This document shows positions 34,189 to 42,159 of a stretch of DNA of 64,000 nucleotides, piece by piece. The stretch is from Pseudothauera rhizosphaerae. Its GTDB lineage: Bacteria > Pseudomonadota > Gammaproteobacteria > Burkholderiales > Rhodocyclaceae. The stretch's first letter is position 1; each line of letters begins with the position of its first letter. The DNA lies in contig NZ_SSOD01000005.1 of NCBI RefSeq assembly GCF_004801305.1, forward strand, positions 186,001 through 250,000, given 5' to 3'. The position numbers were made by a program, and so were the translations under genes. Below the pieces are notes generated by a model. It searched no databases and was not told the DNA's origin. It saw nothing but the letters and a program-made list of their open reading frames with translations.

Positions 34189-34255
34189 ATCCTAGGAACA
34201 ACCCCGGCGGGGGGCGCTCCCGTGCCTACCGGCTTTATCCCGTCAGTGCACAAAT
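34189..34255 (-). promoter_or_regulatory. XylS-type activated promoter of the Rieske/meta operon
   Basis: On the minus strand: TGCACTGACGGGATA (34250-34236), then GCACGGGAGCG (34225-34215), then TAGGAT (34194-34189) within TTCCTAGGATC. All three blocks match those before the reductase gene (21875-21941) with identical spacing, while the bases between them differ. The distal box matches the XylS consensus TGCA-N6-GGNTA. Confidence 0.78.
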
Positions 34256-34276
34256 CGGAGCGCCCTGCCGGCACGC

Positions 34277-34771
34277 TCAGGCGATGCCCGGTTCCGCCGC
34301 GACCGAGGCGTAGCGGCCGTGGCAGAAGAGCAGCGGTTCGGGCGGCGCCGCCGGCAGCGACAGGCGCAGCACCCGGCCCACCAGGATCAGGTGGTCCCCG
34401 CCCTCGTAGCGGTGCTCGGTCTCGCACTCGAACACCGTGTCCACCCCGGCGATCAGCGGCACGCCGCCGATGCCCCCGTCCAACGCGAGGGCGGCGAACT
34501 TGTCGGTGGCCGCGCGGGCGAAGCGATCCGACAGCGTCCGCTGATGGGCCGCCAGCACGTGCACCGCGAAGTGCCGTGCCTCGGCGAAGGCCCCGAAACT
34601 CAGGGCCCGGCGGTCCAGGCTCCACAGCACCAGCGGCGGCGACAGGGAGACGGTGTTGAAGCTGCTGGCGGTCACGCCCACCGGCCGGCCGTCCCCGTCG
34701 CGGGCGGTGATGACGGTGACGCCGGTGGCGAACTGGCCGAAGGCCTGGCGCAGCAGGCGGCTGTCGATCAT
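34277..34771 (-). CDS. Flavin reductase (StyB/HpaC-like)
   Basis: A 164-residue small flavin:NAD(P)H reductase. It has LRQAFGQFATGVTVITARDGDG at the start, the GVTASSFNTVSLSPPLVLWSLD flavin-binding block (about 32-53), and the GDHLILVGRVLRL strand. It would supply reduced FAD to the StyA-like monooxygenase at 35981. ATG at 34771 follows GAGGAG, 10 bases after the FadL-type gene stop, so the three genes form one operon. Confidence 0.9.
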   Translation of the reverse strand: MIDSRLLRQAFGQFATGVTVITARDGDGRPVGVTASSFNTVSLSPPLVLWSLDRRALSFGAFAEARHFAVHVLAAHQRTLSDRFARAATDKFAALALDGGIGGVPLIAGVDTVFECETEHRYEGGDHLILVGRVLRLSLPAAPPEPLLFCHGRYASVAAEPGIA

Positions 34772-34781
34772 GGCGGTCTCC

Positions 34782-35984
34782 TCAGAAGCGCAGGCCATAG
34801 GACACCGACAGCCAGTGCTGCCCCATGTAGAGATCGGTCATGCCGTCGGGGCCGTTGCCCGTGCCGCGGGTCGTTTCCTTGAAGGAGCGGGTGTAGGCCA
34901 CCGACAGTTCGTCGCCGTCGCCGAAGGTATGGGTCGCCCCCGCCGTGACGTGGCGCCGGTTGGCCGCGGGGGCGAGCACGCCCAGGTAGGTGTCGCGGCT
35001 GTCCAGCAGGCGGCTGCCGTGGTTGTAGCCCGCCCGCAGGGTCCATGCCGCATCGAGCGCATAGGCCGCGCCGAAGCGCCATATGGTCTGGTCCTTCCAG
35101 CCGAAGCCCGGACCGTGGTCGCTGCCGGGCGCGCCGGTGGCGCTGCCGACGCCGTCGTTGCCGTAGGCGCGCACGTCGCTCCACAGGATGCGCAGCACGT
35201 CCGCACCCAGGGTCAGCGCTCCCCGCGTCCAGGCGAGGCCCAGGCCGTAGTTGGCGGGGATGTCCATGTCGCCCTTCTCCGGCAGCAGGCCGGCGAACTT
35301 GTCCATCCGCCCCATGTTCACCTTGCTGGCGTACGTGGCGCCCAGGGTCAGGCCCGGTGCCAGCGTGCCCTGCCAGCCCAGGCGCAGGCCGGCGCCCCAG
35401 GAGTGGTCGCGCCCTTCCGGCAGGCCGATGCTGGCCGGTCCTTCGATGTCGAGATCCTGGCGGGCGAGCACCACGCCGAGCCCGAGCGCGTGGGCATCGC
35501 CGACGCGGCGCGCGTAGCTCAGCGTGATCACCATCTGCTGGAGCGCGGAGCGGGGCGACGCCATGCCGCCGACGTTGTCGCCGCTGCCGTAGTCGGTGCC
35601 GACGCCGTTGCCGACCACGCTCACGCCCACGCTGCTGACGCCGTCGATCATGCGGTTGTAGCCGAATTGGGGAATCACGTAGAGGGACGTGTCCTCGCTG
35701 CCGGAGTGGTCGATGCCGGCAAAGCGGGCGCCGTTGTCCACCTTCAGCAGGGCGAGGCCGAGATCGACGCGGTCGCCGACGGCGACCATGCCGGCGGGGT
35801 TGGTGGCGCCGGCCACCGCGTCCTGCGGCAGCGCCACGCCGACGCCGCCCATGCCTTCGGACTTGACGCCGTAGCCGTGCGGGAAGGTGCCCTGGGTCGC
35901 CGTGGCGGCGCCGCCGTGCAGCGCGCCGGCGAGCAGCAGCGCCAGGCTGGGGAGTTCGATACGCTTCATGGCCGCGGTCCTCAT
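34782..35984 (-). CDS. OmpP1/FadL/TodX-family outer membrane transporter
   Basis: About 400 residues: a signal peptide (LPSLALLLAGALHGGAATA), the FadL hatch-type N-terminus (GYGVKSEGMGGVGVALPQDAVAGATNPAGM) and a beta-barrel ending in VSYGLRF. TodX/XylN-type members bring monoaromatics across the outer membrane. The ATG at 35984 overlaps the monooxygenase stop (ATGA); an alternative ATG at 35969 would give 395 residues. It lies between the two monooxygenase components, implying uptake of their substrate. Confidence 0.87.
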   Translation of the reverse strand: MRTAAMKRIELPSLALLLAGALHGGAATATQGTFPHGYGVKSEGMGGVGVALPQDAVAGATNPAGMVAVGDRVDLGLALLKVDNGARFAGIDHSGSEDTSLYVIPQFGYNRMIDGVSSVGVSVVGNGVGTDYGSGDNVGGMASPRSALQQMVITLSYARRVGDAHALGLGVVLARQDLDIEGPASIGLPEGRDHSWGAGLRLGWQGTLAPGLTLGATYASKVNMGRMDKFAGLLPEKGDMDIPANYGLGLAWTRGALTLGADVLRILWSDVRAYGNDGVGSATGAPGSDHGPGFGWKDQTIWRFGAAYALDAAWTLRAGYNHGSRLLDSRDTYLGVLAPAANRRHVTAGATHTFGDGDELSVAYTRSFKETTRGTGNGPDGMTDLYMGQHWLSVSYGLRF

Positions 35985-37210
35985 GCCGTCACCTCGAAGG
36001 AAGCGAGAAAACGGTCGGCCTCGGCCTCGTCGTAGTACCACGGGGCCAAGCCCTTGGGATCGTCGAAGGCGTTGGCGATGCGGGCGGCGAGTTTGGGGTT
36101 GCAGCCGCAGGCGGCGAAGACCTTGAGCAACTGGGGCGGTGGCGGCAGCAAATGGGTGTTGGTGAAGCGCGCCACCCACTGGGCGTAGTCCCAGTAGGTC
36201 TCGAAGGTGGCCTTCATCCAGTCTTCGTCGAAGGCCGCCGCGCCGCGCCGGGCGATGGCGTCGAGATAGACCATCGCGCACTTGCTGGCGTTGTTGGAGC
36301 CCTGGCCGGTGATCGGGTCGTTGAGCACCAGCACGTCGGCCATGCCCATGACCGCGCGGCCAGACGGCAGACGGCCCACCACCTTGCGCACCGTGGGTGT
36401 GATGCGGCCGACCAGGGTGCCGAGGTCGTCGGTGAGGCGCAGATTGCTACAGCGTTCGGCTTCCCACGGGAAATAGGTGCGGATCAGTTCGACCGCGAGT
36501 TCGAGGTGCTGGGCCGGCGTCTTCACCTCGTCCCAGCGGTCCATTGGGCCGCCGGGGATGCACTCCAGGTTGATGATGTCGCACGGGCCGGTGTGGGTCA
36601 GCGCGGGGAAGTTCACGTATTCGCCGATGCCGGGGTTGATGCTGATGTTGAGCGCCGACCAGTCCTTGCGCGGCTTCATGTCGTGGACGTAGGTGAGCGA
36701 GATGGTGCGCTGCGGGCGGTCGAACACGCTGCGTTCGGCATCGCGCTCGAAGAGCTTGCCGATCTCGCCCTTGCCGGTGGAGACCACGACCAGGTCGGAC
36801 TCGTCCGCGTAGCGTTCCAGCGCCGCCAGGTCCGCGTCCTCGATCAGCAGGCGGCCGCCGCGGCGCTCGAACTCGGCCATCCACGCCGGCATCTTGATGC
36901 GCTGGTCCACCGACTGGCCCGGCGCCGACATGGGCGAGCGCCAGTCGATCAGCAGCTTGCCGTCGCTGCCGCCGGCGCGCATGTGCACGCCGGTGATGGG
37001 CGGGCATTCGTCGTCCCACATCGCGAGACCGAGTCCGCGCTCGTAGCCGACCGCCATGTCGTACATCGACTGGCTGGACATGACCCGGCCGGCGGCGATC
37101 TGGTCGGCCGTGCGGTTGGAGACGATGGTGACGCCGTAGCCTTGCGCGAGGAGGCCGATGCCCAGTTGCAGGCCGGCCTGGCCCGCGCCGATGATGGTGA
37201 TCTTTCGCAT
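35981..37210 (-). CDS. Styrene/indole monooxygenase-like FAD oxygenase (StyA type)
   Basis: A 409-residue FAD-dependent monooxygenase of the two-component StyA/IndA group. The dinucleotide-binding motif IIGAGQAGLQLG is at 5-16, with SDLVVVSTGKGEIGKLFERD near 138-157 and the second FAD motif GMADVLVLNDPITGQGSNNASK near 289-310. It takes reduced FAD from the flavin reductase encoded two genes downstream. Known members epoxidise styrene or oxygenate indole. Here an alkene or N-heteroaromatic substrate is likely but not fixed. It heads the operon behind a tandem TGCA-N6-GCATA element. Confidence 0.88.
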   Translation of the reverse strand: MRKITIIGAGQAGLQLGIGLLAQGYGVTIVSNRTADQIAAGRVMSSQSMYDMAVGYERGLGLAMWDDECPPITGVHMRAGGSDGKLLIDWRSPMSAPGQSVDQRIKMPAWMAEFERRGGRLLIEDADLAALERYADESDLVVVSTGKGEIGKLFERDAERSVFDRPQRTISLTYVHDMKPRKDWSALNISINPGIGEYVNFPALTHTGPCDIINLECIPGGPMDRWDEVKTPAQHLELAVELIRTYFPWEAERCSNLRLTDDLGTLVGRITPTVRKVVGRLPSGRAVMGMADVLVLNDPITGQGSNNASKCAMVYLDAIARRGAAAFDEDWMKATFETYWDYAQWVARFTNTHLLPPPPQLLKVFAACGCNPKLAARIANAFDDPKGLAPWYYDEAEADRFLASFEVTA

Positions 37211-37293
37211 TTTTTTCTGCTCCGTCGTGGGGGGTTGGGGGTGTCTTCGTCAGCGAAGGCACAACCAATTTGACGGAGGCAGGGCGCGGGAAA

Positions 37294-37328
37294 TATGCGC
37301 AGACTGCAGCGGCTATGCAGGGATTGCA
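37294..37328 (-). promoter_or_regulatory. Tandem XylS-type half-sites before the StyA-like operon
   Basis: On the minus strand TGCAATCCCTGCATA (37328-37314), five bases, then TGCAGTCTGCGCATA (37308-37294). Both are TGCA-N6-GCATA and they repeat with a 20-base period, that is, on the same face of the helix. The proximal copy is 84 bases from the ATG. The rest of the gap 37211-37402 shows no gene. Confidence 0.72.
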
Positions 37329-37402
37329 GAAATGTGAAGCGACACCAAAGTGGTGCGGGAATGTGGCCGACGAGGCACCACAATGGCGCGCAAATCACTG
37401 AA

Positions 37403-38383
37403 TCAGCGGGATTTCGCCAGCGTCTCGTGGGGCGACTCGCCATATCTGCGGCGATAGTCGATGGCGAAGCGGCCGAGCTGGAAGAAACCCCAGTGCATGG
37501 CGAGCGCGGTCACGCTGGCCGGCCGCGCGGGGTCGAGCAGGTCGGCGCGCACCCGCTCCATGCGCAGATCGCGCAGATGGCGCATGGGACTCACGCCGAG
37601 GAACTTGCGGAAACCGTCGTACAGCGTGCGCCCGCTGACGCCGATGCGCTGCGCCAGCATGTCCACGGTGATCGGCTGCTCCGGACAGGCGCGCATGTAT
37701 TCCTCGGCCTGGCGGACGTGGCGCGGCAGCACGGTGCGGGCGGGACAGGGCGCCGCGGCGACGAAGCTGCCCGGCAGCCAGTTCAGCGCGGTGGTCAGCA
37801 GCAACTGCTCGATCTGGCTGCGGACCAGCGGTTCGTCGGCCAGCGCGGGATTGCATCGCAGCTCGTCGAACATGTGGCGCGCGGTCCTCACCCAGGCATG
37901 GACCATGGGCGATGCGAGATCGGCAACGGGCAGGAAGGAAACCGTGCCGGCCGCTTCGCGCCCGGTCAGCAGCGAGGCGTGCCGTTCGAGCGCTTCCCGC
38001 TCGATGCGCACGACGAACTTGCTGCAGTCGGCGCTCCAGTGCATGTCGAGCCGGCTGTCGGGCGCGTGGATGGTGGCGTGGCGGGGGTCGCACAGCAGCT
38101 CGGCGCCATCCACCCGCATGCGGTCGTGGCCCGAGGCCGGCACCTGCACCAGGAAGAAGGACTGCAGGCACCCGGGGGCGACGCTGACCTCGGCGCCATA
38201 GCGCATCTCGCTGAAACTCACCGCGCCTAGGGGCTGATGGACGTGCAGGTAATCGAGCCGCTCGCCGCCTCGCGCCTGCGCCAGGCGGTGATCGCAGTAG
38301 ATGTCGGCCACGATGCGGCGTGTCTCGTCCACATCGTGGGAGCGGTAGGTGGCCGGTGGCGGACAGATCCCGGGTTCTTGCAT
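37403..38383 (-). CDS. AraC/XylS-family regulator (copy 2)
   Basis: A 326-residue regulator with an N-terminal AraC-binding-like domain (GAVSFSEMRYGAEVSVAPG, FFLVQVPASGHDRM) and a C-terminal double helix-turn-helix (ITVDMLAQRIGVSGRTLYDGFRKF, VTALAMHWGFFQLGRFAIDYRRRYGESP). It is more divergent than copies 1 and 3. ATG at 38383 follows GAGGA; the very long frame running upstream is a shadow over the next gene. Its own upstream region carries a TGCG-N6-GGATA box, suggesting control by a XylS-type protein or autoregulation. It adjoins the StyA-like operon. Confidence 0.87.
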   Translation of the reverse strand: MQEPGICPPPATYRSHDVDETRRIVADIYCDHRLAQARGGERLDYLHVHQPLGAVSFSEMRYGAEVSVAPGCLQSFFLVQVPASGHDRMRVDGAELLCDPRHATIHAPDSRLDMHWSADCSKFVVRIEREALERHASLLTGREAAGTVSFLPVADLASPMVHAWVRTARHMFDELRCNPALADEPLVRSQIEQLLLTTALNWLPGSFVAAAPCPARTVLPRHVRQAEEYMRACPEQPITVDMLAQRIGVSGRTLYDGFRKFLGVSPMRHLRDLRMERVRADLLDPARPASVTALAMHWGFFQLGRFAIDYRRRYGESPHETLAKSR

Positions 38384-38518
38384 CACGCGCGCAGTCCTCG
38401 AACAGGGTTGCGGGCAGCCTTCCTGGATCGACGCCGTGGGCGTGCGGCGCCGCGACAGGCCTTGCCCCGCGCCATGCTGGCCGAGGCCGGCGGGGGCCGC
38501 ACTCCGTCGAGCGCCGGC

Positions 38519-38540
38519 CTTATCCCGGCAGCGCACGAAA
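38519..38540 (-). promoter_or_regulatory. XylS-type box upstream of regulator copy 2
   Basis: On the minus strand TGCGCTGCCGGGATA (38535-38521), flanked by TTTCG and AG. Over 22 bases it differs from the reductase promoter box at only three positions. A weak -10-like CAGCAT lies at the same 42-base offset. The second GCACGGGAGCG block is poorly conserved here. Confidence 0.62.
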
Positions 38541-38574
38541 GGCATCGACCCGCGCAATGCAGGCGGGGCCGCCC

Positions 38575-39579
38575 TCAGTGCGCCAGCGTCTCGGACGGGC
38601 TTTCGCCGAAGCGGCGCTTGTAGTCGGTGGTGAAGTGGCCCAGGTGGTTGAAGCCCCAGCGGAAGGCGACCGCGGTCACGGTGCTCTCGCCGGGGATGAG
38701 GCGCTTGAGTTCCTCGTGCACCCGGCGCATGCGCACTTCCTTCAGGTAGAGCATGGGCGAGGTGTTGCGGAAGCGGCGGAAGCCAGTGAAGATCGAGCGC
38801 GTGCTGACCCCGGCGTGCTCGGCCAGGTCGAGGATGGTGATGGGCTCGTCGGCGTGTTCCTCGATGTAGTGCTCGATGCGCTTGACGAAGGCCGGCGCGA
38901 TGGAGCGGTCTTCCTGCGCCAGCGCCTCGCTGTAGTTGTGCGCCTGACAGGTGAGCAGCATGGTGATGACCATCTGCTCGGTCTGGGCGGCGATCAGCGG
39001 CGACTGCAGGCCCTCGTCGTCGTCGGCCAGGTTGGTGTGCAGCCAGGTCATGAGCCGCATCCAGCGTTGTCCGGCCGTAGTGTCCAGCGCCATCGCGGGG
39101 CGGAAGGCGATGGGCGCGCGCAGCGCCTGGCCCAGGTGCTGGATGCAATAGCGCTCCAGCACGTCCCGGTCGATGCGCACGACCAGCTTCTCGGTGTCGT
39201 TCTCGTGGCGGATCAGCACCGGCAGGTGGGCGTTGAGCACGGACGCGGTGCGGGGCGTCGAACAGACGGTTTCGCCGCCGGTTTCGATCAACTCGCGCCC
39301 ACGCAGCGGCATCTGCACCAGCACGAAGGAATCGAAGGTGCCGGGGTCTATGGTCACCTCGCCGCCGTAGCTCATGCGCCCCACCCCCAGGCCGCGCAGC
39401 CGCCGGTAGTACATGCGGGTGCGGATGGGTTTGCGGGTGTCGAGCCTGCTCAGGCGGTTCTCGCAGAACACCCGGGTGCCCCACTGGCGCGCCTCTTCGA
39501 TGTCGCTCGTCTGGAACAGCTCGAAGCCGGGCAGATCGGCGCCCGCGAGGGGCGTCGAGGCATAGATTGCGCTTTCCAT
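38575..39579 (-). CDS. AraC/XylS-family regulator (copy 3)
   Basis: A 334-residue paralogue of the regulator at 22043. It has the same length, the shared EEARxWGTRVFCEN and MSYGGEVTIDxG segments in the ligand domain, and the nearly identical C-terminus WGFNHLGHFTTDYKRRFGESPSETLA. The first helix-turn-helix reads ITILDLAEHAGVSTRSIFTGFRRF. Matching DNA-reading helices predict that copies 1 and 3 recognise the same boxes while responding to different effectors. Two GTGCATC repeats 21 bases apart lie upstream (39666-39693). Confidence 0.88.
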   Translation of the reverse strand: MESAIYASTPLAGADLPGFELFQTSDIEEARQWGTRVFCENRLSRLDTRKPIRTRMYYRRLRGLGVGRMSYGGEVTIDPGTFDSFVLVQMPLRGRELIETGGETVCSTPRTASVLNAHLPVLIRHENDTEKLVVRIDRDVLERYCIQHLGQALRAPIAFRPAMALDTTAGQRWMRLMTWLHTNLADDDEGLQSPLIAAQTEQMVITMLLTCQAHNYSEALAQEDRSIAPAFVKRIEHYIEEHADEPITILDLAEHAGVSTRSIFTGFRRFRNTSPMLYLKEVRMRRVHEELKRLIPGESTVTAVAFRWGFNHLGHFTTDYKRRFGESPSETLAH

Positions 39580-39880
39580 TGCATCGTTCCTCTACTGTTG
39601 GGGTCGAACGAAGTCATGCCCCCCGGCTGGTCGATACGGCGCGCGATCCACCGGCACTGTTGCAGTGCATCAACGATCCATCGGGGTGCATCGGAAAGGC
39701 GGTGCGGCGCCCGGGAACGTCGGCAAATCCCTTGTCTATCAACGAAATAGGTTTAGTAGGTCAGCAAAGGGGCAGGGCAATGACGCAATATCTATGCCCA
39801 AAGCCATAGGGGGAGCGTTCTCCCCCTTCCGAACGGAGCGGGCTTGTTATTTATGAGACGATCGGTCTAATATTCATCCC
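39580..39880. other. 301-base intergenic region, araC copy 3 / tetR
   Basis: No gene is seen. It holds, from left to right, two direct GTGCATC repeats 21 bases apart (39666-39672 and 39687-39693) on the regulator side. Then comes a GC hairpin GGGGGAG-CGTT-CTCCCCC (39809-39826) that could insulate the two transcription units, followed by the TetR promoter and operator (39844-39873). Confidence 0.6.
39844..39873 (+). promoter_or_regulatory. Promoter and operator of the tetR-acuI operon
   Basis: TTGTTA (39844-39849), an 18-base spacer and TAATAT (39868-39873) form a sigma70-type promoter. The dyad AGAC-GATCG-GTCT (39856-39868) lies in the spacer and touches the -10, so a bound TetR protein would block RNA polymerase. 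The predicted start of transcription is within about 1-2 bases of the tetR ATG at 39881, which would make the message leaderless. Confidence 0.65.
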
Positions 39881-40516
39881 ATGCCGCCGACCCCCACCCT
39901 GCGCCGCCGCCCCGGCCGCCCGCCCAAGCGCATCGATGACCGCCTCGAAACCCGCGAGGCGCTGATCCGCTGCGGCACGGAAGTGCTCACCGAAAAGGGC
40001 TTCGCCGCCGCCGGCATCGACGAGGTGCTCAGGCGCGTGGGCGTGCCCAAGGGCTCCTTCTATCATTACTTCGACAGCAAGGAAGCCTTCGGCCACGCGG
40101 TCATCGACCACTACGCCGCCTACTTCGCGCGCAAGCTGAACCGCTGCTTTCGCGATGCCTCCCTCCCGCCCCTGGCGCGCGTGCAGGCCTTCGTGGACGA
40201 CGCCTGCCGCGGCATGGCGCGCTTCGAGTTCCGCCGCGGCTGCCTGATCGGCAACCTGGGGCAGGAGATGGCGGTGCTGCCGGAAGCCTACCGGGAGCGG
40301 CTGGAGGCGGTGTTCCTGGACTGGCAGGCCCGCCTGGCGGCCTGTCTGGCCGCCGCGCGGGAAGCCGGGGAGATCGCGGCGGGCGCCGACTGCGAGGCGC
40401 TGGCGGCGTTCTTCTGGATCGGCTGGGAAGGGGCGGTGCTGCGTGCCAAGCTGGTACGGGGCGACGCCCCGCTGCGCAGGTTCGCCGACGGCTTCCTCGC
40501 CGGGCTGCCGCGCTGA
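39881..40516 (+). CDS. acuR: TetR-family regulator (AcuR-like)
   Basis: A 211-residue TetR protein. The helix-turn-helix is at about 25-70 ([48 protein letters not shown]), preceded by a basic [10 protein letters not shown] arm. Both the sequence and the neighbouring acrylyl-CoA reductase gene match AcuR, which senses acrylate in other proteobacteria. No ribosome site is visible and the promoter abuts the ATG. It is the first gene of a three-gene operon. Confidence 0.85.
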   Translation: MPPTPTLRRRPGRPPKRIDDRLETREALIRCGTEVLTEKGFAAAGIDEVLRRVGVPKGSFYHYFDSKEAFGHAVIDHYAAYFARKLNRCFRDASLPPLARVQAFVDDACRGMARFEFRRGCLIGNLGQEMAVLPEAYRERLEAVFLDWQARLAACLAAAREAGEIAAGADCEALAAFFWIGWEGAVLRAKLVRGDAPLRRFADGFLAGLPR

Positions 40517-40554
40517 CGCCCCGCCGTATTGCACCTTTTGTGGAGGAAAGACCC

Positions 40555-41538
40555 ATGTTCAAGGCCGTACTGATCGAAAAGGACGACGCGGGCTACCGCG
40601 CCCGGCTCGCCGAGCTGGACGACGGCGCCCTGCCCGAGGGCGACGTGACCGTGCGCGTGGGCTGGTCCACGCTCAACTACAAGGACGGCCTGGCCATCAC
40701 CGGCAAGGGCCCGGTGGTGCGCAAGTTCCCCATGGTGCCGGGCATCGACCTGGCCGGCACGGTGGAGGCCAGCACCCATCCCGAATACAAGGCGGGCGAC
40801 GCGGTGCTGCTCAACGGCTGGGGCGTGGGCGAGACCCACTGGGGCGGGCTCGCCCAGCGCGCGCGTCTGAACGGCGACTGGCTGATTCCGCTGCCGGCGG
40901 CCTTCACCCCCCGCCAGGCCATGGCCGTCGGCACCGCCGGCTACACCGCCATGCTGTGCGTGCTGGCGCTGGAGCGCCACGGCGTGACGCCGGACAAGGG
41001 CGAGGTGCTGGTGACCGGCGCCAACGGCGGCGTGGGCAGCGTGGCGGTGGCCGTGCTGGCGAAGCTCGGCTACACCGTGGTGGCCTCCACCGGCCGCCCG
41101 CAGGAGGCGGAATTCCTCAAGACCCTGGGTGCGGCGGAGATCATCGACCGCGCCACCCTCAACGCGCCGGGCAAGCCGCTGGCCAGGGAACGCTGGGCCG
41201 GCGCCGTGGACACCCTGGGCAGCCACACGCTGGCCAACGTGTGCGCCAGCACCCGCTACCGGGGCACCGTGGCCGCCTGCGGGCTGGCCCAGGGCATGGA
41301 CCTGCCCGCCTCCGTGGCGCCCTTCATCCTGCGCGGGGTCACGCTGGCCGGCATCGACAGCGTGATGGCGCCCCGCGCCGACCGCCTGGAAGCCTGGCAG
41401 CGCCTGGGCCGCGACCTGGACGTGGCCAAGCTCGACCTGATCACCCACGAGATCGGTCTGGGCGAAGTCATCGCCACCGCCGGCCGGCTGATGGAAGGCC
41501 AGGTGCGCGGGCGCGTGGTGGTGGATGTGAACCGCTGA
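40555..41538 (+). CDS. acuI: Acrylyl-CoA reductase / YhdH-type quinone oxidoreductase
   Basis: A 327-residue zinc-free MDR oxidoreductase of the YhdH/AcuI family. It has [31 protein letters not shown] near the N-terminus, the NADP motif [13 protein letters not shown] near 152-164, and [25 protein letters not shown] at the end. AcuI members reduce acrylyl-CoA to propionyl-CoA with NADPH. The ATG at 40555 has GGAGG. Acrylate detoxification is the natural reading, and an acrylate-like side-chain product of the catabolic island is a possible source. Confidence 0.88.
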   Translation: MFKAVLIEKDDAGYRARLAELDDGALPEGDVTVRVGWSTLNYKDGLAITGKGPVVRKFPMVPGIDLAGTVEASTHPEYKAGDAVLLNGWGVGETHWGGLAQRARLNGDWLIPLPAAFTPRQAMAVGTAGYTAMLCVLALERHGVTPDKGEVLVTGANGGVGSVAVAVLAKLGYTVVASTGRPQEAEFLKTLGAAEIIDRATLNAPGKPLARERWAGAVDTLGSHTLANVCASTRYRGTVAACGLAQGMDLPASVAPFILRGVTLAGIDSVMAPRADRLEAWQRLGRDLDVAKLDLITHEIGLGEVIATAGRLMEGQVRGRVVVDVNR

Positions 41539-41575
41539 GCGCCGCCCAACGTTTTCAGACCCGAGGAGACCCCGC

Positions 41576-42154
41576 ATGACCGAGAAAATCAGCCGCTTTC
41601 CTGTGCCCGACCTGAACGCCCTGCCCGAGGACGTGCGCAACCGCATGCTCGCCGTACAGGAGAAGGCCGGCTTCATCCCCAACGTGTTCCTGATGCTGGC
41701 CCACCGTCCGGCCGAGTTCCGCGCCTTCTTCGACTACCACGACGCGCTGATGGAGAAGGATGTGGGCCTCACCAAGGCCGAGCGCGAGATGATCGTCGTC
41801 GCCACCTCCGCCGCGTCCGACTGCCTGTACTGCGTCATTGCCCACGGCGCGGTGCTGCGCATCCGGGCCAAGAACCCGCGCGTGGCGGACCAGCTCGCCA
41901 CCAACTACCGCAAGGCGGAGATCACCCCGCGCCAGCGCGCCATGCTGGACTTCGCCGTCAAGCTGTCCACCCGCGGCGGCGAGGTGGAGGAAGCGGACTT
42001 CGACGCCCTGCGCGCCCACGGCTTCGACGACGAGGCCATCTGGGACGTCGGCGCCATCACCGCCTTCTTCGCCATGAGCAACCGCCTGGTGCACCTCACC
42101 GCCACACCGCCCAACGAGCAGTTCTACCTGATGGGGCGGCTGCCCAAGTCCTGA
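41576..42154 (+). CDS. Peroxidase-related CMD/AhpD-like protein
   Basis: A 192-residue carboxymuconolactone decarboxylase-fold protein of the uncharacterised peroxidase-related group. The redox pair C83-x2-C86 with H90 (DCLYCVIAHG) is the AhpD-type active centre, preceded by LTKAEREMIVVATSAAS. It probably reduces a peroxide or thiol-disulfide partner in the cytosol. It lies 37 bases after acuI with a GAGGAG site and closes the operon. Confidence 0.85.
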   Translation: MTEKISRFPVPDLNALPEDVRNRMLAVQEKAGFIPNVFLMLAHRPAEFRAFFDYHDALMEKDVGLTKAEREMIVVATSAASDCLYCVIAHGAVLRIRAKNPRVADQLATNYRKAEITPRQRAMLDFAVKLSTRGGEVEEADFDALRAHGFDDEAIWDVGAITAFFAMSNRLVHLTATPPNEQFYLMGRLPKS

Positions 42155-42159
42155 GCCGT

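Noticed and set aside
13821-39579. Complete quinoline pathway as in known qor/oxo systems
   Set aside because: No molybdenum hydroxylase genes (qorMSL type) are present in the window, so only a related lower route can be supported.
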